DNA of 64,000 nucleotides from Marisediminitalea oceani (GTDB taxonomy: Bacteria; Pseudomonadota; Gammaproteobacteria; Enterobacterales; Alteromonadaceae): the NCBI RefSeq assembly GCF_003731635.1, contig NZ_RCUA01000007.1, positions 62,124 to 126,123 of the forward strand, given 5' to 3'. The position numbers and the translations under genes were made by a program. The first letter of the stretch is position 1. Each line of letters begins with the position of its first letter. Of this stretch, positions 1 through 8,705 are shown in pieces. Under the pieces are notes generated by a model. That model had not been told where the DNA came from, did not search any database, and saw nothing but the letters and a program-made list of their open reading frames with translations.

Positions 1-1071
1 TTGGGTATAGTCGCGTTTCTCAGCGTTAAGCAAACTCAGCCAGGTATTCAGGCAGGGCTCGTTCTCTGCATTATCCTCAAGGCCAATGCGGCTGAGCATC
101 TGATGATGGTACTGACTTAAAAAGGTGGGCTCAAATAACGTCAGGCAGGCGCGGATATCATCGGTATTCAGGTGACCAGAAAACGCATAGGCCAGCGCGT
201 TAAGGTTCCACAGCGCGATTCCGGGCTGACGATCAAAGGCATAGCGGCCTTCGTAGTCGGAGTGGTTAAATACTGCATCAGACTGGAAGTGTTCGATGAA
301 GGCGTAAGGCCCGTAATCGAAGGTAATACCGTGGATTGACATATTGTCGGTATTCATTACGCCGTGTACGAAGCCGTATGCCTGCCAAAGCGCCACCATG
401 CGCGCGGTGCGTAATGTAATGGCTGTCAGCAGCGCTTTATGCGGATTGGCGTCTTGTAAACACTCCGGGAAGTGATGAGTGAGGGTGTACTGCATCAGCT
501 TGTCCAGCGTGTCTTGTTGTTTATTGTGGTAATAAAACTCAAAGTGGCCAAAGCGAATATGGCTCGGGGCCATGCGGATCATCATGGCGCCAGGCTCAGG
601 CAACTCCCGCACAATGGATTGTTCACTGGTCATTAAACACAGCGCCCGGGAAGTTGGGATGCGCAGATGATGCAGTGCTTCTGAGGCAATGTATTCCCGC
701 AAGGTTGAGCGTAACACGGCACGCCCGTCGGCATGGCGGGAATAGGGGGTCTGGCCGGCGCCTTTTAAGTGCAGATCAAAGCTAGTGCCCTGGTCATCGC
801 TTACCTCACCCAGTAATAAACCACGCCCATCGCCCAGAAAAGGATTCCACTGGCCAAACTGGTGGCCGCCGTATTTTTGCGCCACGGCGTTAGTCGCCAG
901 CTCACCGCCTTCATCAAATATCGCCGACATCAGTGCGTCGCTATCCGGCAGTTCAAACTGTGCTGCCAGCTCGCGGTTGTACATCGGCATGCTCATTTCG
1001 CTCAAAGGCTGCGGCTTTACTGCGCTGACTGTGTCGGCTAATTCGGTAGCGTAGCGATGGTGTAATTGCAT
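1..1071 (-). CDS. selO: SelO/YdiU protein AMPylator, C-terminus missing (runs off left edge)
   Basis: SelO is a pseudokinase-fold enzyme that transfers AMP from ATP to protein hydroxyl groups; it is linked to redox control in E. coli. Reading the minus strand from an ATG at 1071 gives 357 uninterrupted codons to base 1, so only the N-terminal part is present (family length is about 480 residues). Seen: KYGGHQFGQWNPFLGDGRG near residues 66-84, LKGAGQTPYSR near 102-112, and the kinase-like active-site stretch HGVMNTDNMSI followed by DYGP near residues 235-260. These are hallmark SelO motifs. The start fits homologues, which begin shortly before the YGGHQFG block. The gene is transcribed away from the PQQ dehydrogenase upstream, with 113 bp between them. 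Family assignment is firm; the target in this organism is unknown. Confidence 0.93.
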   Translation of the reverse strand, partial: MQLHHRYATELADTVSAVKPQPLSEMSMPMYNRELAAQFELPDSDALMSAIFDEGGELATNAVAQKYGGHQFGQWNPFLGDGRGLLLGEVSDDQGTSFDLHLKGAGQTPYSRHADGRAVLRSTLREYIASEALHHLRIPTSRALCLMTSEQSIVRELPEPGAMMIRMAPSHIRFGHFEFYYHNKQQDTLDKLMQYTLTHHFPECLQDANPHKALLTAITLRTARMVALWQAYGFVHGVMNTDNMSIHGITFDYGPYAFIEHFQSDAVFNHSDYEGRYAFDRQPGIALWNLNALAYAFSGHLNTDDIRACLTLFEPTFLSQYHHQMLSRIGLEDNAENEPCLNTWLSLLNAEKRDYTQ

Positions 1072-1184
1072 TGGACTCTCAATAAACTACAGGAAGAAAA
1101 GTGTAACACCTGCCTGAACTATAGTGTAGATGGGGAAGGGCGCAGGATAATGTTGCAGTCATCCGACGCCATAGTTACCAGCCA

Positions 1185-3353
1185 TTAATTCGCGAGTTTA
1201 AAGGCTACGTAAGCCGCCCCTTGTTGCCCCTTAGGATTACGGGCGTTATTGGTGCTGATGACGATATACTGAACCCCATCAACCATGTAGGTCGCTGGTG
1301 TGGCCGTACCGGCATAGGGCAGTTGTGCCTGCCATAAAATTTTGCCGTCTGAAGTATCAAAGGCGCGAATTGTGCGGTCGTAAATGGTTGCGCCAATAAA
1401 CAATAAGCCAGAGGCTGTGACTACTGCACCGCCATAGTTTTCAGAACCGGTGTTAGTCAGGCCTGCGGCGGCGAGCTCGGGATATTCACCCAGCGGCTTA
1501 CGCCACAAATACTGACCGGTTGCTACATCGATTGCGTTCAGAGTGCCCCATGGTGGTTTGACTGCCGGGTAGCCGTCGGGATCCAAAAACTTGTGGTAGC
1601 CGGAAAAGTAGTAACGCGCATTTTTGGCGCTGTTAAACGGGGAAACCATTTCTACTTTATCGCCGGTCTTGGCGGGTTCCTCGCTGGATGGAGGCTTTTC
1701 ATCAGTCAGGAAGCTGGTAAGGTCGGTAAGCTCTTGCTTTGTTAGCCCGGCAAACTGGGGCATTCTCCCCCGGCCGTTTTTGATAACATTTTTGATGTCA
1801 TGGTCGGCGAGTTTATTGCCAATATCGATGAGCGAAGGAAACGCCGGCGGAGAACCGCTTCTGTCTTCACCATGGCATACTGCACAGTTTTGCGCATATA
1901 AATTATGCCCTTTATCAGCATGCTGCGTGGCTTCTACCATCGAGCCTGTCCAGGCAATATCATTGGAATTTATAAATATCACGCCCTGGTCAGGGTCTAC
2001 TGCCGCGCCGCCCCATTCTGCACCGCCATCGAAGCCCGGGAAGATTACGGTAGGCTGGTCGGTGGTAAATGGTACAAACAGGCCTTCGCTGATCATGTTG
2101 TTAAACTCCGCTTTTGCCCAGGCGTTAGCCTCCGGCGTTCTGTCGGTGAGGAGTGCTTCAGTGAGGTGTTGCCTAGCGTAGGGTTCAGGCAGCACAGGCA
2201 CTGGTTGGGTAGGAGAGGTGACTTCGCCCTCCAATGCAGAAGGTGGGAATGCCTGTTCTTTGATATCAAATAAAGGTTCACCGGTTAAACGGTCGAACAC
2301 AAATAAAAAGCCCTGCTTGGTAGGCTGGGCCACTACCTGCCGGACCTGACCTTTATGGCGAACCGTTAACAGCGATGGTGGTGAGGGGAGATCGCGGTCC
2401 CAGATGTCGTGGTGTACCGTTTGAAAGTGCCATAGTTTTTCGCCGGTACGCGCGTTAAGGGCCAGCAAGGTGTTAGCAAACAGGTTATCACCTAACCTCG
2501 AACCACCAAAAAAGTCTGGCACGGCAGAGCCTGTAGGCACAAAAACGATGCCGTTTTCCTCATCCAGGGCCATACCGGCCCAACTGTTAGCTCCACCGGT
2601 ATTTGCATAAGATGGATCTGACCAGCTGGCAGCGTGAGGCGATGTGTTGTCTGGCATCGTTCTGAACTGCCAGGCCAACTCTCCCGTTGTCAGGTTGTAA
2701 GCGCGAATATTGCCAATGGGGGCGGGGGGATTCTCTGATGTGCGGTAACCCACAATATAGAGGTCGTTAAAGATGACGCCAGGGGTTGTCAGAGATACAT
2801 AATGTTTAGTGTAATCACCGCCGAGATTCTTTCGCAGGTCAATGGCGCCATCGTTACCAAACGAAGAGACCCGTTCACCGGTGTCTTTGTCGATGGCAAA
2901 CAGGTAGTTCATTACCCCGGCAACCAGATAAGACTTTTCCTTCCCCTCATAAAAGGCCAACCCGCGTGACGGGCCGGTAAATAGTTTACCACTGGGTAAC
3001 TTGCTGCCTTTTAGTTTAGGGTTGAACTCCCACAGTTTTTTGCCGTTAGTGGCATCGACGGCAAAAACAGTCAATCCGGGCGTGAAGCCAAATAGCTTGT
3101 CACCAATAATTAATGGGTTCGTCTGGGGATCGCCCTGACCGGTGATATCCATCTGCCAGGCAATTTCAAGCTGACTCACATTGTGTTTATTAATTTGAGT
3201 CAGAGAAGAAAAGTGCTGGCCTTGCTGGTCGCCGTTGTAATAGCGCCAGGGCACAGAGGCTTCCGGCGCGTTGGTTTCACCGCGGGCAATTGTGGGTAAC
3301 AATGCAGTCATTAACAAACCGAAGATGAATGACGCCTTAGTGACTTCGACCAT
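1185..3353 (-). CDS. PQQ-dependent dehydrogenase (glucose dehydrogenase type) with embedded cytochrome c domain
   Basis: A 722-residue exported quinoprotein. Residues 1-25 form a signal peptide. Propeller blades follow, including the typical segment HHDIWDRDLPSPPSLL, which carries the aspartates that act with PQQ in membrane glucose dehydrogenases. A c-type heme site (CAVCHG, near residue 491) lies in an inserted domain of about 80 residues. The propeller then resumes with PPWGTLNAIDVATGQ and GGAVVTASGLLFIGAT, both close to Gcd-type proteins. The expected role is periplasmic oxidation of a sugar or alcohol, passing electrons from PQQ through its own heme to the respiratory chain. The substrate cannot be read from sequence. 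No PQQ biosynthesis genes are in the window. The 313 bp upstream is shared with the divergent GST gene. Confidence 0.85.
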   Translation of the reverse strand: MVEVTKASFIFGLLMTALLPTIARGETNAPEASVPWRYYNGDQQGQHFSSLTQINKHNVSQLEIAWQMDITGQGDPQTNPLIIGDKLFGFTPGLTVFAVDATNGKKLWEFNPKLKGSKLPSGKLFTGPSRGLAFYEGKEKSYLVAGVMNYLFAIDKDTGERVSSFGNDGAIDLRKNLGGDYTKHYVSLTTPGVIFNDLYIVGYRTSENPPAPIGNIRAYNLTTGELAWQFRTMPDNTSPHAASWSDPSYANTGGANSWAGMALDEENGIVFVPTGSAVPDFFGGSRLGDNLFANTLLALNARTGEKLWHFQTVHHDIWDRDLPSPPSLLTVRHKGQVRQVVAQPTKQGFLFVFDRLTGEPLFDIKEQAFPPSALEGEVTSPTQPVPVLPEPYARQHLTEALLTDRTPEANAWAKAEFNNMISEGLFVPFTTDQPTVIFPGFDGGAEWGGAAVDPDQGVIFINSNDIAWTGSMVEATQHADKGHNLYAQNCAVCHGEDRSGSPPAFPSLIDIGNKLADHDIKNVIKNGRGRMPQFAGLTKQELTDLTSFLTDEKPPSSEEPAKTGDKVEMVSPFNSAKNARYYFSGYHKFLDPDGYPAVKPPWGTLNAIDVATGQYLWRKPLGEYPELAAAGLTNTGSENYGGAVVTASGLLFIGATIYDRTIRAFDTSDGKILWQAQLPYAGTATPATYMVDGVQYIVISTNNARNPKGQQGAAYVAFKLAN

Positions 3354-3666
3354 ACCAACTACCCCTGATGACTAAGTAAGACTGAAAGGTATAGCGCGTA
3401 CCATAGCATTACTGTTTGTCGGATGAGAATCCATTATTGGTTTGGGCGGGGTAAGTTTGCGCCCGGCTTGCTCCAAAAACGATGACTGCTTTAATACGGT
3501 TATCATCGGTTTGCGGTGATTAATGCAACCCCTGTGCTCAGCGTGTAAACATCATTTCGCTGCGTGTTTAAGAAAAATGTAATCCAACTCCGGCTTTTTG
3601 CGTATTAGTTTCATCTTATTGTTTTTTATGGCCGTGGATATGGAAATACGGCCCACAAGGTTTTTT
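3354..3666. other. Intergenic region between divergent genes
   Basis: 313 bp separating the minus-strand quinoprotein from the plus-strand GST. It must hold both promoters. I see no convincing sigma-70 pair, hairpin or repeat that I would commit to. An in-frame TTG at 3598 could extend the GST by 23 residues, but the extension looks like non-coding sequence. Confidence 0.5.
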
Positions 3667-4344
3667 ATGACAACAGCATCTCCACTCGTATTGCACCATC
3701 TTAATAATTCCCGCTCGCAGCGTATTTTATGGCTGTTGGAAGAGCTGGGGGTGGACTACGAAATTAAGCATTATCAGCGTGATGCCAAAACCAATCTGGC
3801 ACCGCAAAGTCTGAAAGCGGTTCATCCTCTGGGCCGGGCGCCCATAATCACCCACGGTGATACCACACTGGCGGAGTCCGGTGCTATTATCGAATACCTG
3901 ATAGACGAGTTTGGCGGGCAATTTAAACCCACTGACAGCCGTTACGCGCTCAATCAGTATCGATTCTGGATGCACTTTGCCGAAGGTAGCCTGATGCCCC
4001 CGCTGGTAGCCAGTCTGGTGATGAGTAAAGCCAAAGAAAAGGCCAGCCCGTTTTTTATGAAACCCGTGGTGGCTAAGGTGGTTGATGCCATCACCAGTGC
4101 CTATTACGGGCCAAACTTAAAAGCCAGTCTCGACTATGTTGATAGTTATCTTAAAGAGAATGAGTGGTTTGCAGGGGAATGTTTAAGCGGTGCAGATTTT
4201 CAGATGAGCTTTCCGCTGGAAGCCATGCAGGGGCGGGTTGGTAAAGGGCAGTATGCAGCTATTGATGCCTGGGTAAATAAAATCCACAGCCGCGATGCTT
4301 ACCTGCGTGGCCTCGAAAAAGGCGGTGAGTACGCTTACGCCTGA
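3667..4344 (+). CDS. Glutathione S-transferase family protein
   Basis: A 225-residue cytosolic GST-fold protein. The N-terminal thioredoxin-like half has SRSQRILWLLEELGVDYE near residues 12-30 and the cis-proline/ESGAI glutathione-binding segment (APIITHGD..LAESGAIIEYL) near 57-78. The rest is the all-helical domain. I chose ATG 3667 because AAGG sits 6 bases upstream and the protein then begins MTTASPLVLHH, as in relatives; an upstream in-frame TTG at 3598 adds an unlikely leader. The family conjugates glutathione to electrophiles or reduces peroxides, and the substrate is unknown. It converges on recQ with only 4 bp between stop codons. Confidence 0.88.
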   Translation: MTTASPLVLHHLNNSRSQRILWLLEELGVDYEIKHYQRDAKTNLAPQSLKAVHPLGRAPIITHGDTTLAESGAIIEYLIDEFGGQFKPTDSRYALNQYRFWMHFAEGSLMPPLVASLVMSKAKEKASPFFMKPVVAKVVDAITSAYYGPNLKASLDYVDSYLKENEWFAGECLSGADFQMSFPLEAMQGRVGKGQYAAIDAWVNKIHSRDAYLRGLEKGGEYAYA

Positions 4345-4348
4345 GCGA

Positions 4349-6229
4349 TTATTCGTCGTCCCTCTCCAGGTAGTCGTTAATCAGTTGCAGGAAAGGCACA
4401 CCGTAGCGTTCCAGCTTGGTTAAGCCTACGCCACTGACTGCCAGCAGGCTCTGCTTATCAGTGGGTTTGCTGGCGGCCATTTCGGCCAGCGTAGCATCGT
4501 TAAATATAACGAACGGCGGTACGTCATTTTCCTGCGCCAGTACTTTGCGTAAGTGTTTAAGCCGGGCGAAGAGTGCTTTATCGTAGTTTTTAAGCGCAGT
4601 TTTTGCCGGTTTATCGGCTTTAATTTCAAGCCGTGGTGTAGCCAGCTCGACGCCAATTTCTCCTTTCAGAACCGGGCGGGCAGCCTCGGTTAAGCGCAGC
4701 ATTGCGTGGCTGGCAATATCCACCCGAATATAGCCGCGGTGGATGAGCTGATTGATAATGTTATGCCAGTACTGATCGCTCTGGTCTTTCCCTATTCCCC
4801 AGGTAGACAGCTTGTCGTGCCCGGCTTCCTGCAGGCGTTTAAGGTTTTTACCGCGCAGTACATCAATCACATACTGAGTGGCGGCCTGCTGCTGGAGGCG
4901 CAGAATACAACTCAGCACTTTTTGAGCGGTTTCCAGGCCATCGAAGGGACGCGGCGGATCCAGGCAGATATCACAGTTACCGCATGCAGTATCGCTGAAC
5001 TGCGAAAAGTAATTGAGTAATACCTGACGGCGACAGGTTTGCGCTTCGGCGAAGGCTTCCATGGCGGCGAATTTTTGCAGTTCTATGGCGTTACGGTCGG
5101 CCATTGAGCCCTGATCAATCCACTGTTTTACCCGGGCGCTGTCTTTTTCGTCGAACAACAATAATGCTTCGGCGGGCAAACCGTCACGGCCAGCCCGGCC
5201 GGTTTCCTGGTAGTAACTCTCGATACTGCGCGGTACGTCGTGATGAACCACATAGCGCACGTTAGATTTATTAATGCCCATACCAAAGGCCACGGTCGCC
5301 ACAACCACGTCAATCTTGTCGGTAATAAACTGGCGCTGCACGTAGGCCCGCTCGTCGGCATCCATACCTGCATGATAGGCGGCACTCTTGAAGCCCTGGC
5401 GGTGTAATTTGGCGCTGAGATCATCAACCTTGGCCCGGGAATTACAGTAAATAATGCCGCTGCCATCCTGCTGACGAATGTAGGTAACGATCTGCTCAAA
5501 GGGTTTGTACTTGGCCATTACCCGGTAGCGTATATTTGGCCGGTCGAAGGAACCTTTGTATACCAGCGGGTTGTCCAGTCCGAGCTGTACCTGAATATCC
5601 TGTTCTGTGGTGGTGTCGGCGGTTGCCGTAAGGCCAATTACCGGGATGTCCGGAAAGCGTTGTTTTAACTGCCCTAAAGACCGGTAGTCCTGCCGAAAAT
5701 CATGCCCCCAGTGTGACACGCAGTGCGCTTCATCCACCGCAAACAGCGCGATTTTAGTTTGTGCCAGCATGTTCAGAAAGTAGCGCTGTAACAAGCGCTC
5801 GGGCGACACATAAATAATGTCATAGTGGCCCTCCTGAAGACGCTGCACGGTGGCCTGGTAATCGTCCTGATCTAACGAGGAATTCAGGTACGCAGCCTTC
5901 ACTCCTGCCTCGCGTAATTGTTCTACCTGATCCTGCATCAGCGAGATAAGAGGCGATACCACAATACCGGTACCGTCGCGTACCATGGCCGGGATCTGAT
6001 AACACAACGACTTACCGCCCCCGGTAGGCAGTAATACCAGCACATCCTTGCCATTAATGGTGTGATCAATCACCTCAGCCTGACCGGAGCGAAACTCGCT
6101 GTAACCGAAAATATCTTCAAGAATTTGCTGAGCGTTACGGCTGTCTGCGGGCTGCGCAGCACTTGCCACGATAGCAGGCTGGCTATCGTTTTCGTCGATG
6201 GCGGTGGGGGTATCTGGTGTTGCAGTCAT
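4349..6229 (-). CDS. recQ: ATP-dependent DNA helicase RecQ
   Basis: A 626-residue 3'-5' DNA helicase of the RecF recombination pathway. Domains in order: helicase ATPase with Walker A PTGGGKS (near residue 68) and DEAH box AVDEAHCVSHWGHDFR; helicase C-terminal domain with the arginine-finger region QETGRAGRDG; zinc-binding RQC domain with CRRQ..CGNCDIC; and a C-terminal HRDC domain ending SGVGLTKLERYG. An extra N-terminal tail of about 30 residues precedes the domain start seen in E. coli RecQ, so a slightly later start is possible. Length and motif order match full, active RecQ. Confidence 0.97.
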   Translation of the reverse strand: MTATPDTPTAIDENDSQPAIVASAAQPADSRNAQQILEDIFGYSEFRSGQAEVIDHTINGKDVLVLLPTGGGKSLCYQIPAMVRDGTGIVVSPLISLMQDQVEQLREAGVKAAYLNSSLDQDDYQATVQRLQEGHYDIIYVSPERLLQRYFLNMLAQTKIALFAVDEAHCVSHWGHDFRQDYRSLGQLKQRFPDIPVIGLTATADTTTEQDIQVQLGLDNPLVYKGSFDRPNIRYRVMAKYKPFEQIVTYIRQQDGSGIIYCNSRAKVDDLSAKLHRQGFKSAAYHAGMDADERAYVQRQFITDKIDVVVATVAFGMGINKSNVRYVVHHDVPRSIESYYQETGRAGRDGLPAEALLLFDEKDSARVKQWIDQGSMADRNAIELQKFAAMEAFAEAQTCRRQVLLNYFSQFSDTACGNCDICLDPPRPFDGLETAQKVLSCILRLQQQAATQYVIDVLRGKNLKRLQEAGHDKLSTWGIGKDQSDQYWHNIINQLIHRGYIRVDIASHAMLRLTEAARPVLKGEIGVELATPRLEIKADKPAKTALKNYDKALFARLKHLRKVLAQENDVPPFVIFNDATLAEMAASKPTDKQSLLAVSGVGLTKLERYGVPFLQLINDYLERDDE

Positions 6230-6387
6230 GAGTCGCAGAGTTTACGCGTTTTTTGCCTGAGGTTCACGGGTTTTGCCCGACTTTTTCTGCGTCTTGCCAT
6301 AACTGACTGATGTACCGCGACAGAGTCATTCCTGCGGCGATAACAACAGTGTTATTATGAGCCAAATTTTGTTGTGTGGTGGAACTC

Positions 6388-7725
6388 ATGGCTGAACCCT
6401 TACCCGATCTCATTGAAGAAATCGTTGCCGATAACGGTGTCGACGACTTTCAGGCTGTGGCTGAGCAGCTGTTACCGGCTGAAGATGTCGAAATAGCCAC
6501 ACTGTTAGAGTCACTCCCCGTAGAAGAGCGGATGTCGCTGTGGGAAGTGCTGCCGGATGTGCGCAAGATAGACGTGCTGGTAGAAATGCGGAGCGATCCA
6601 CGGGAAGTGCTGATTTCCGCTACGCCGGACGATAAATGGAGTGCCATTTTACTCGGCATCGATGCTGAGGACTTACTCGAGTTGATGGACTCCCTGCCCA
6701 GCAAACTACTGGAACTGGCGATTCAGGCACTGGATGAACAACAACAGGCCTATTTCCGCGACGCGACCCAGTTTCCCGATGAGCAGGTCGGGCACTGGAT
6801 ATCTCATGAAATGCTGGTGTTGCCATTAAATGCCAAGGTACGCGATGGTTTGCGTCTGATAAGGCGCAATGTACCGGCTCACTGTGACAGCATTTTCCTG
6901 GTCAACCGCTCCGGCCAGTTCTCGGCTGCCGTAAAACTCACTGCCGTATTTGGTGCTCCCGAACATTTGCCCATGGTAGAGCTGACCGAAGAGTCCATGC
7001 CGGTCATTAAAGGTACCGATGATTCAACCACGGCCTCTCTGCTGGTGCAGCGCAGTGGTTATGCCGCGCTGCCGGTGATTGATGACAACAATAAACTGCT
7101 CGGTCGCCACGATATTGTCAGTGCCAGTGAGCTGGTTAACGAAAATTACGAACGTCAGGTGATGGCAACCGCCGGTATGGATGAAGACGAGGATTTATTT
7201 GCCCCGGTGGCAAAAAGTGCCCGTAGCCGTGCATTATGGTTAGGTATCAACCTGCTTACCGCGTTTATGGCCTCGTGGTTTATTGGCTTGTTTGAAGCCA
7301 CTCTGCAACAAGTGGTTGCGTTAGCAGTACTGATGCCAGTGGTGGCCAGTATGGGCGGGATCGCCGGTAGCCAGACCTTAACCCTGATTGTGCGGGGCCT
7401 CGCCCTCGGCCAGATCACCAGTGCTAACTTAAAAGCGTTGATGACCAAAGAGCTCAAAGTGGGTGGTGTTAATGGTGTGATTTGGGCGTTGGTGATCGGC
7501 ATTGTGGCCTTTATGTGGTTTAGCGATCCGCTGTTGGGGCTGGTTATCTGCCTGGCTATCTTCGTGAACATACTGGCTGCAGCCCTGGCCGGCGTGGTAT
7601 TACCGGTGATCCTCGAAAAACTCAAAATTGACCCGGCACTTTCAGGTTCGGTGATCCTCACCACTGTTACCGATATCGTGGGCTTTGTGGCCTTCCTGGG
7701 CCTGGGTAGCCTGTTTTTACTGTAA
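6388..7725 (+). CDS. mgtE: Magnesium transporter MgtE
   Basis: A 445-residue Mg2+ channel/transporter. The acidic N-terminal helical domain (residues 1-125) is followed by a pair of CBS domains (about 130-250) that gate the pore in response to cytosolic Mg2+. A C-terminal membrane domain of about five helices carries the family segment PVVASMGGIAGSQTLTL. ATG 6388 is preferred: GGTGGA lies 4-5 bases upstream and the protein starts MAEPLPDL. A GTG at 6376 would add four residues. The next gene, rarD, begins 15 bp after the stop, so co-transcription is likely. Confidence 0.94.
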   Translation: MAEPLPDLIEEIVADNGVDDFQAVAEQLLPAEDVEIATLLESLPVEERMSLWEVLPDVRKIDVLVEMRSDPREVLISATPDDKWSAILLGIDAEDLLELMDSLPSKLLELAIQALDEQQQAYFRDATQFPDEQVGHWISHEMLVLPLNAKVRDGLRLIRRNVPAHCDSIFLVNRSGQFSAAVKLTAVFGAPEHLPMVELTEESMPVIKGTDDSTTASLLVQRSGYAALPVIDDNNKLLGRHDIVSASELVNENYERQVMATAGMDEDEDLFAPVAKSARSRALWLGINLLTAFMASWFIGLFEATLQQVVALAVLMPVVASMGGIAGSQTLTLIVRGLALGQITSANLKALMTKELKVGGVNGVIWALVIGIVAFMWFSDPLLGLVICLAIFVNILAAALAGVVLPVILEKLKIDPALSGSVILTTVTDIVGFVAFLGLGSLFLL

Positions 7726-7740
7726 TGAAAAGGAAATGCT

Positions 7741-8655
7741 TTGAACGCTGAGGCTACGCAACGCCAGGCCACCGCCGGTCTACTTTATGCGGTGGCGGCC
7801 TACACCATGTGGGGCATTGCCCCATTATATTTTAAGCAAATTGCCAGTGTACCGGCGCCGGATATTCTGATGCATCGGATTGTCTGGTCAGCAGCGCTAC
7901 TGGCATTGTTGCTGCTTGGTTTAGGACAGTTTGCCAAGGTCAGAGCCATTTTCCGCTCCAAACGCTTAATGGGATTGCTTGCTGTGGCCAGCGTGTTGCT
8001 GGGGGGAAACTGGCTGTTATTTATCTGGGCTATCAATGCCGATATGATGCTCGAAGCCAGCCTGGGTTATTACATAAACCCGTTGCTTAATGTGTTTCTG
8101 GCCCGGCTGTTTTTAAATGAACGGCTGCGCACCATGCAAAAAGCCGCTGTGGTGTTGGCGATCATCGGGGTGGCGAATATCATTATTGCCCACGGTACCT
8201 TACCCTGGGTGGCGTTGTTACTGGCGGGCAGTTTTGCTATCTATGGCCTGTTACGTAAACAAATCCCCGTAGAGCCACTGCCGGGATTGTTTATGGAAAC
8301 TCTGGTGTTGTTGCCGTTTGCAGCACTTTACTGGGTGTACTTTGCTTCTGCTGAAGCCAATATGCTAACCAACGAATGGTCGTTAAATGCCTGGCTGATG
8401 GCTGCCGGAGTGGTTACCACACTGCCGCTGCTGGCGTTTAATGCGGCGGCTAAACGCATCATGTTTACCACGCTCGGGCTTATTCAGTACATCGGCCCAA
8501 CGTTGATGTTTATCTTTGCAGTAGGGATGTACAACGAACCGCTGGAACCCGCCAGACTCGTTACCTTTGGCTTTGTGTGGTGTGGTCTGGTGTTATTTAG
8601 TCTCGACTCACTGAAAACCTACCGGCAGCAGCGTAAAGTACTAAGGGCGGCATAG
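7741..8655 (+). CDS. rarD: RarD, EamA/DMT-family inner-membrane transporter
   Basis: A 304-residue protein with about ten hydrophobic helices, made of two EamA repeats. YTMWGIAPLYFKQI near the N-terminus and LGYYINPLLNVFLARLFLNE near residue 100 are characteristic of RarD. The substrate is not established; E. coli rarD is known only for a chloramphenicol-sensitivity phenotype. The start is a TTG at 7741 with AGGA six bases upstream. The nearby ATG at 7736 is out of frame. The gene lies 15 bp after mgtE. Confidence 0.9.
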   Translation: MNAEATQRQATAGLLYAVAAYTMWGIAPLYFKQIASVPAPDILMHRIVWSAALLALLLLGLGQFAKVRAIFRSKRLMGLLAVASVLLGGNWLLFIWAINADMMLEASLGYYINPLLNVFLARLFLNERLRTMQKAAVVLAIIGVANIIIAHGTLPWVALLLAGSFAIYGLLRKQIPVEPLPGLFMETLVLLPFAALYWVYFASAEANMLTNEWSLNAWLMAAGVVTTLPLLAFNAAAKRIMFTTLGLIQYIGPTLMFIFAVGMYNEPLEPARLVTFGFVWCGLVLFSLDSLKTYRQQRKVLRAA

Positions 8656-8672
8656 TTCAGACGTTGGAAAGG

Positions 8673-8698
8673 GCAGTAACGACGGTTGTCGTTACTGC
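8673..8698. terminator. 10-bp perfect hairpin between convergent genes
   Basis: Stem GCAGTAACGA pairs perfectly with TCGTTACTGC around a 6-base loop. It lies midway between the rarD stop and the stop of the FG-GAP lipoprotein gene, so it could serve both. Neither side has a strong T-tract, so termination may be weak or the hairpin may only protect 3' ends. Confidence 0.5.
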
Positions 8699-8705
8699 GG
8701 TAAGG

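Noticed and set aside
785..1054. 89-residue plus-strand open frame
   Set aside because: It lies antisense to the strongly conserved SelO frame and has no protein-like features.
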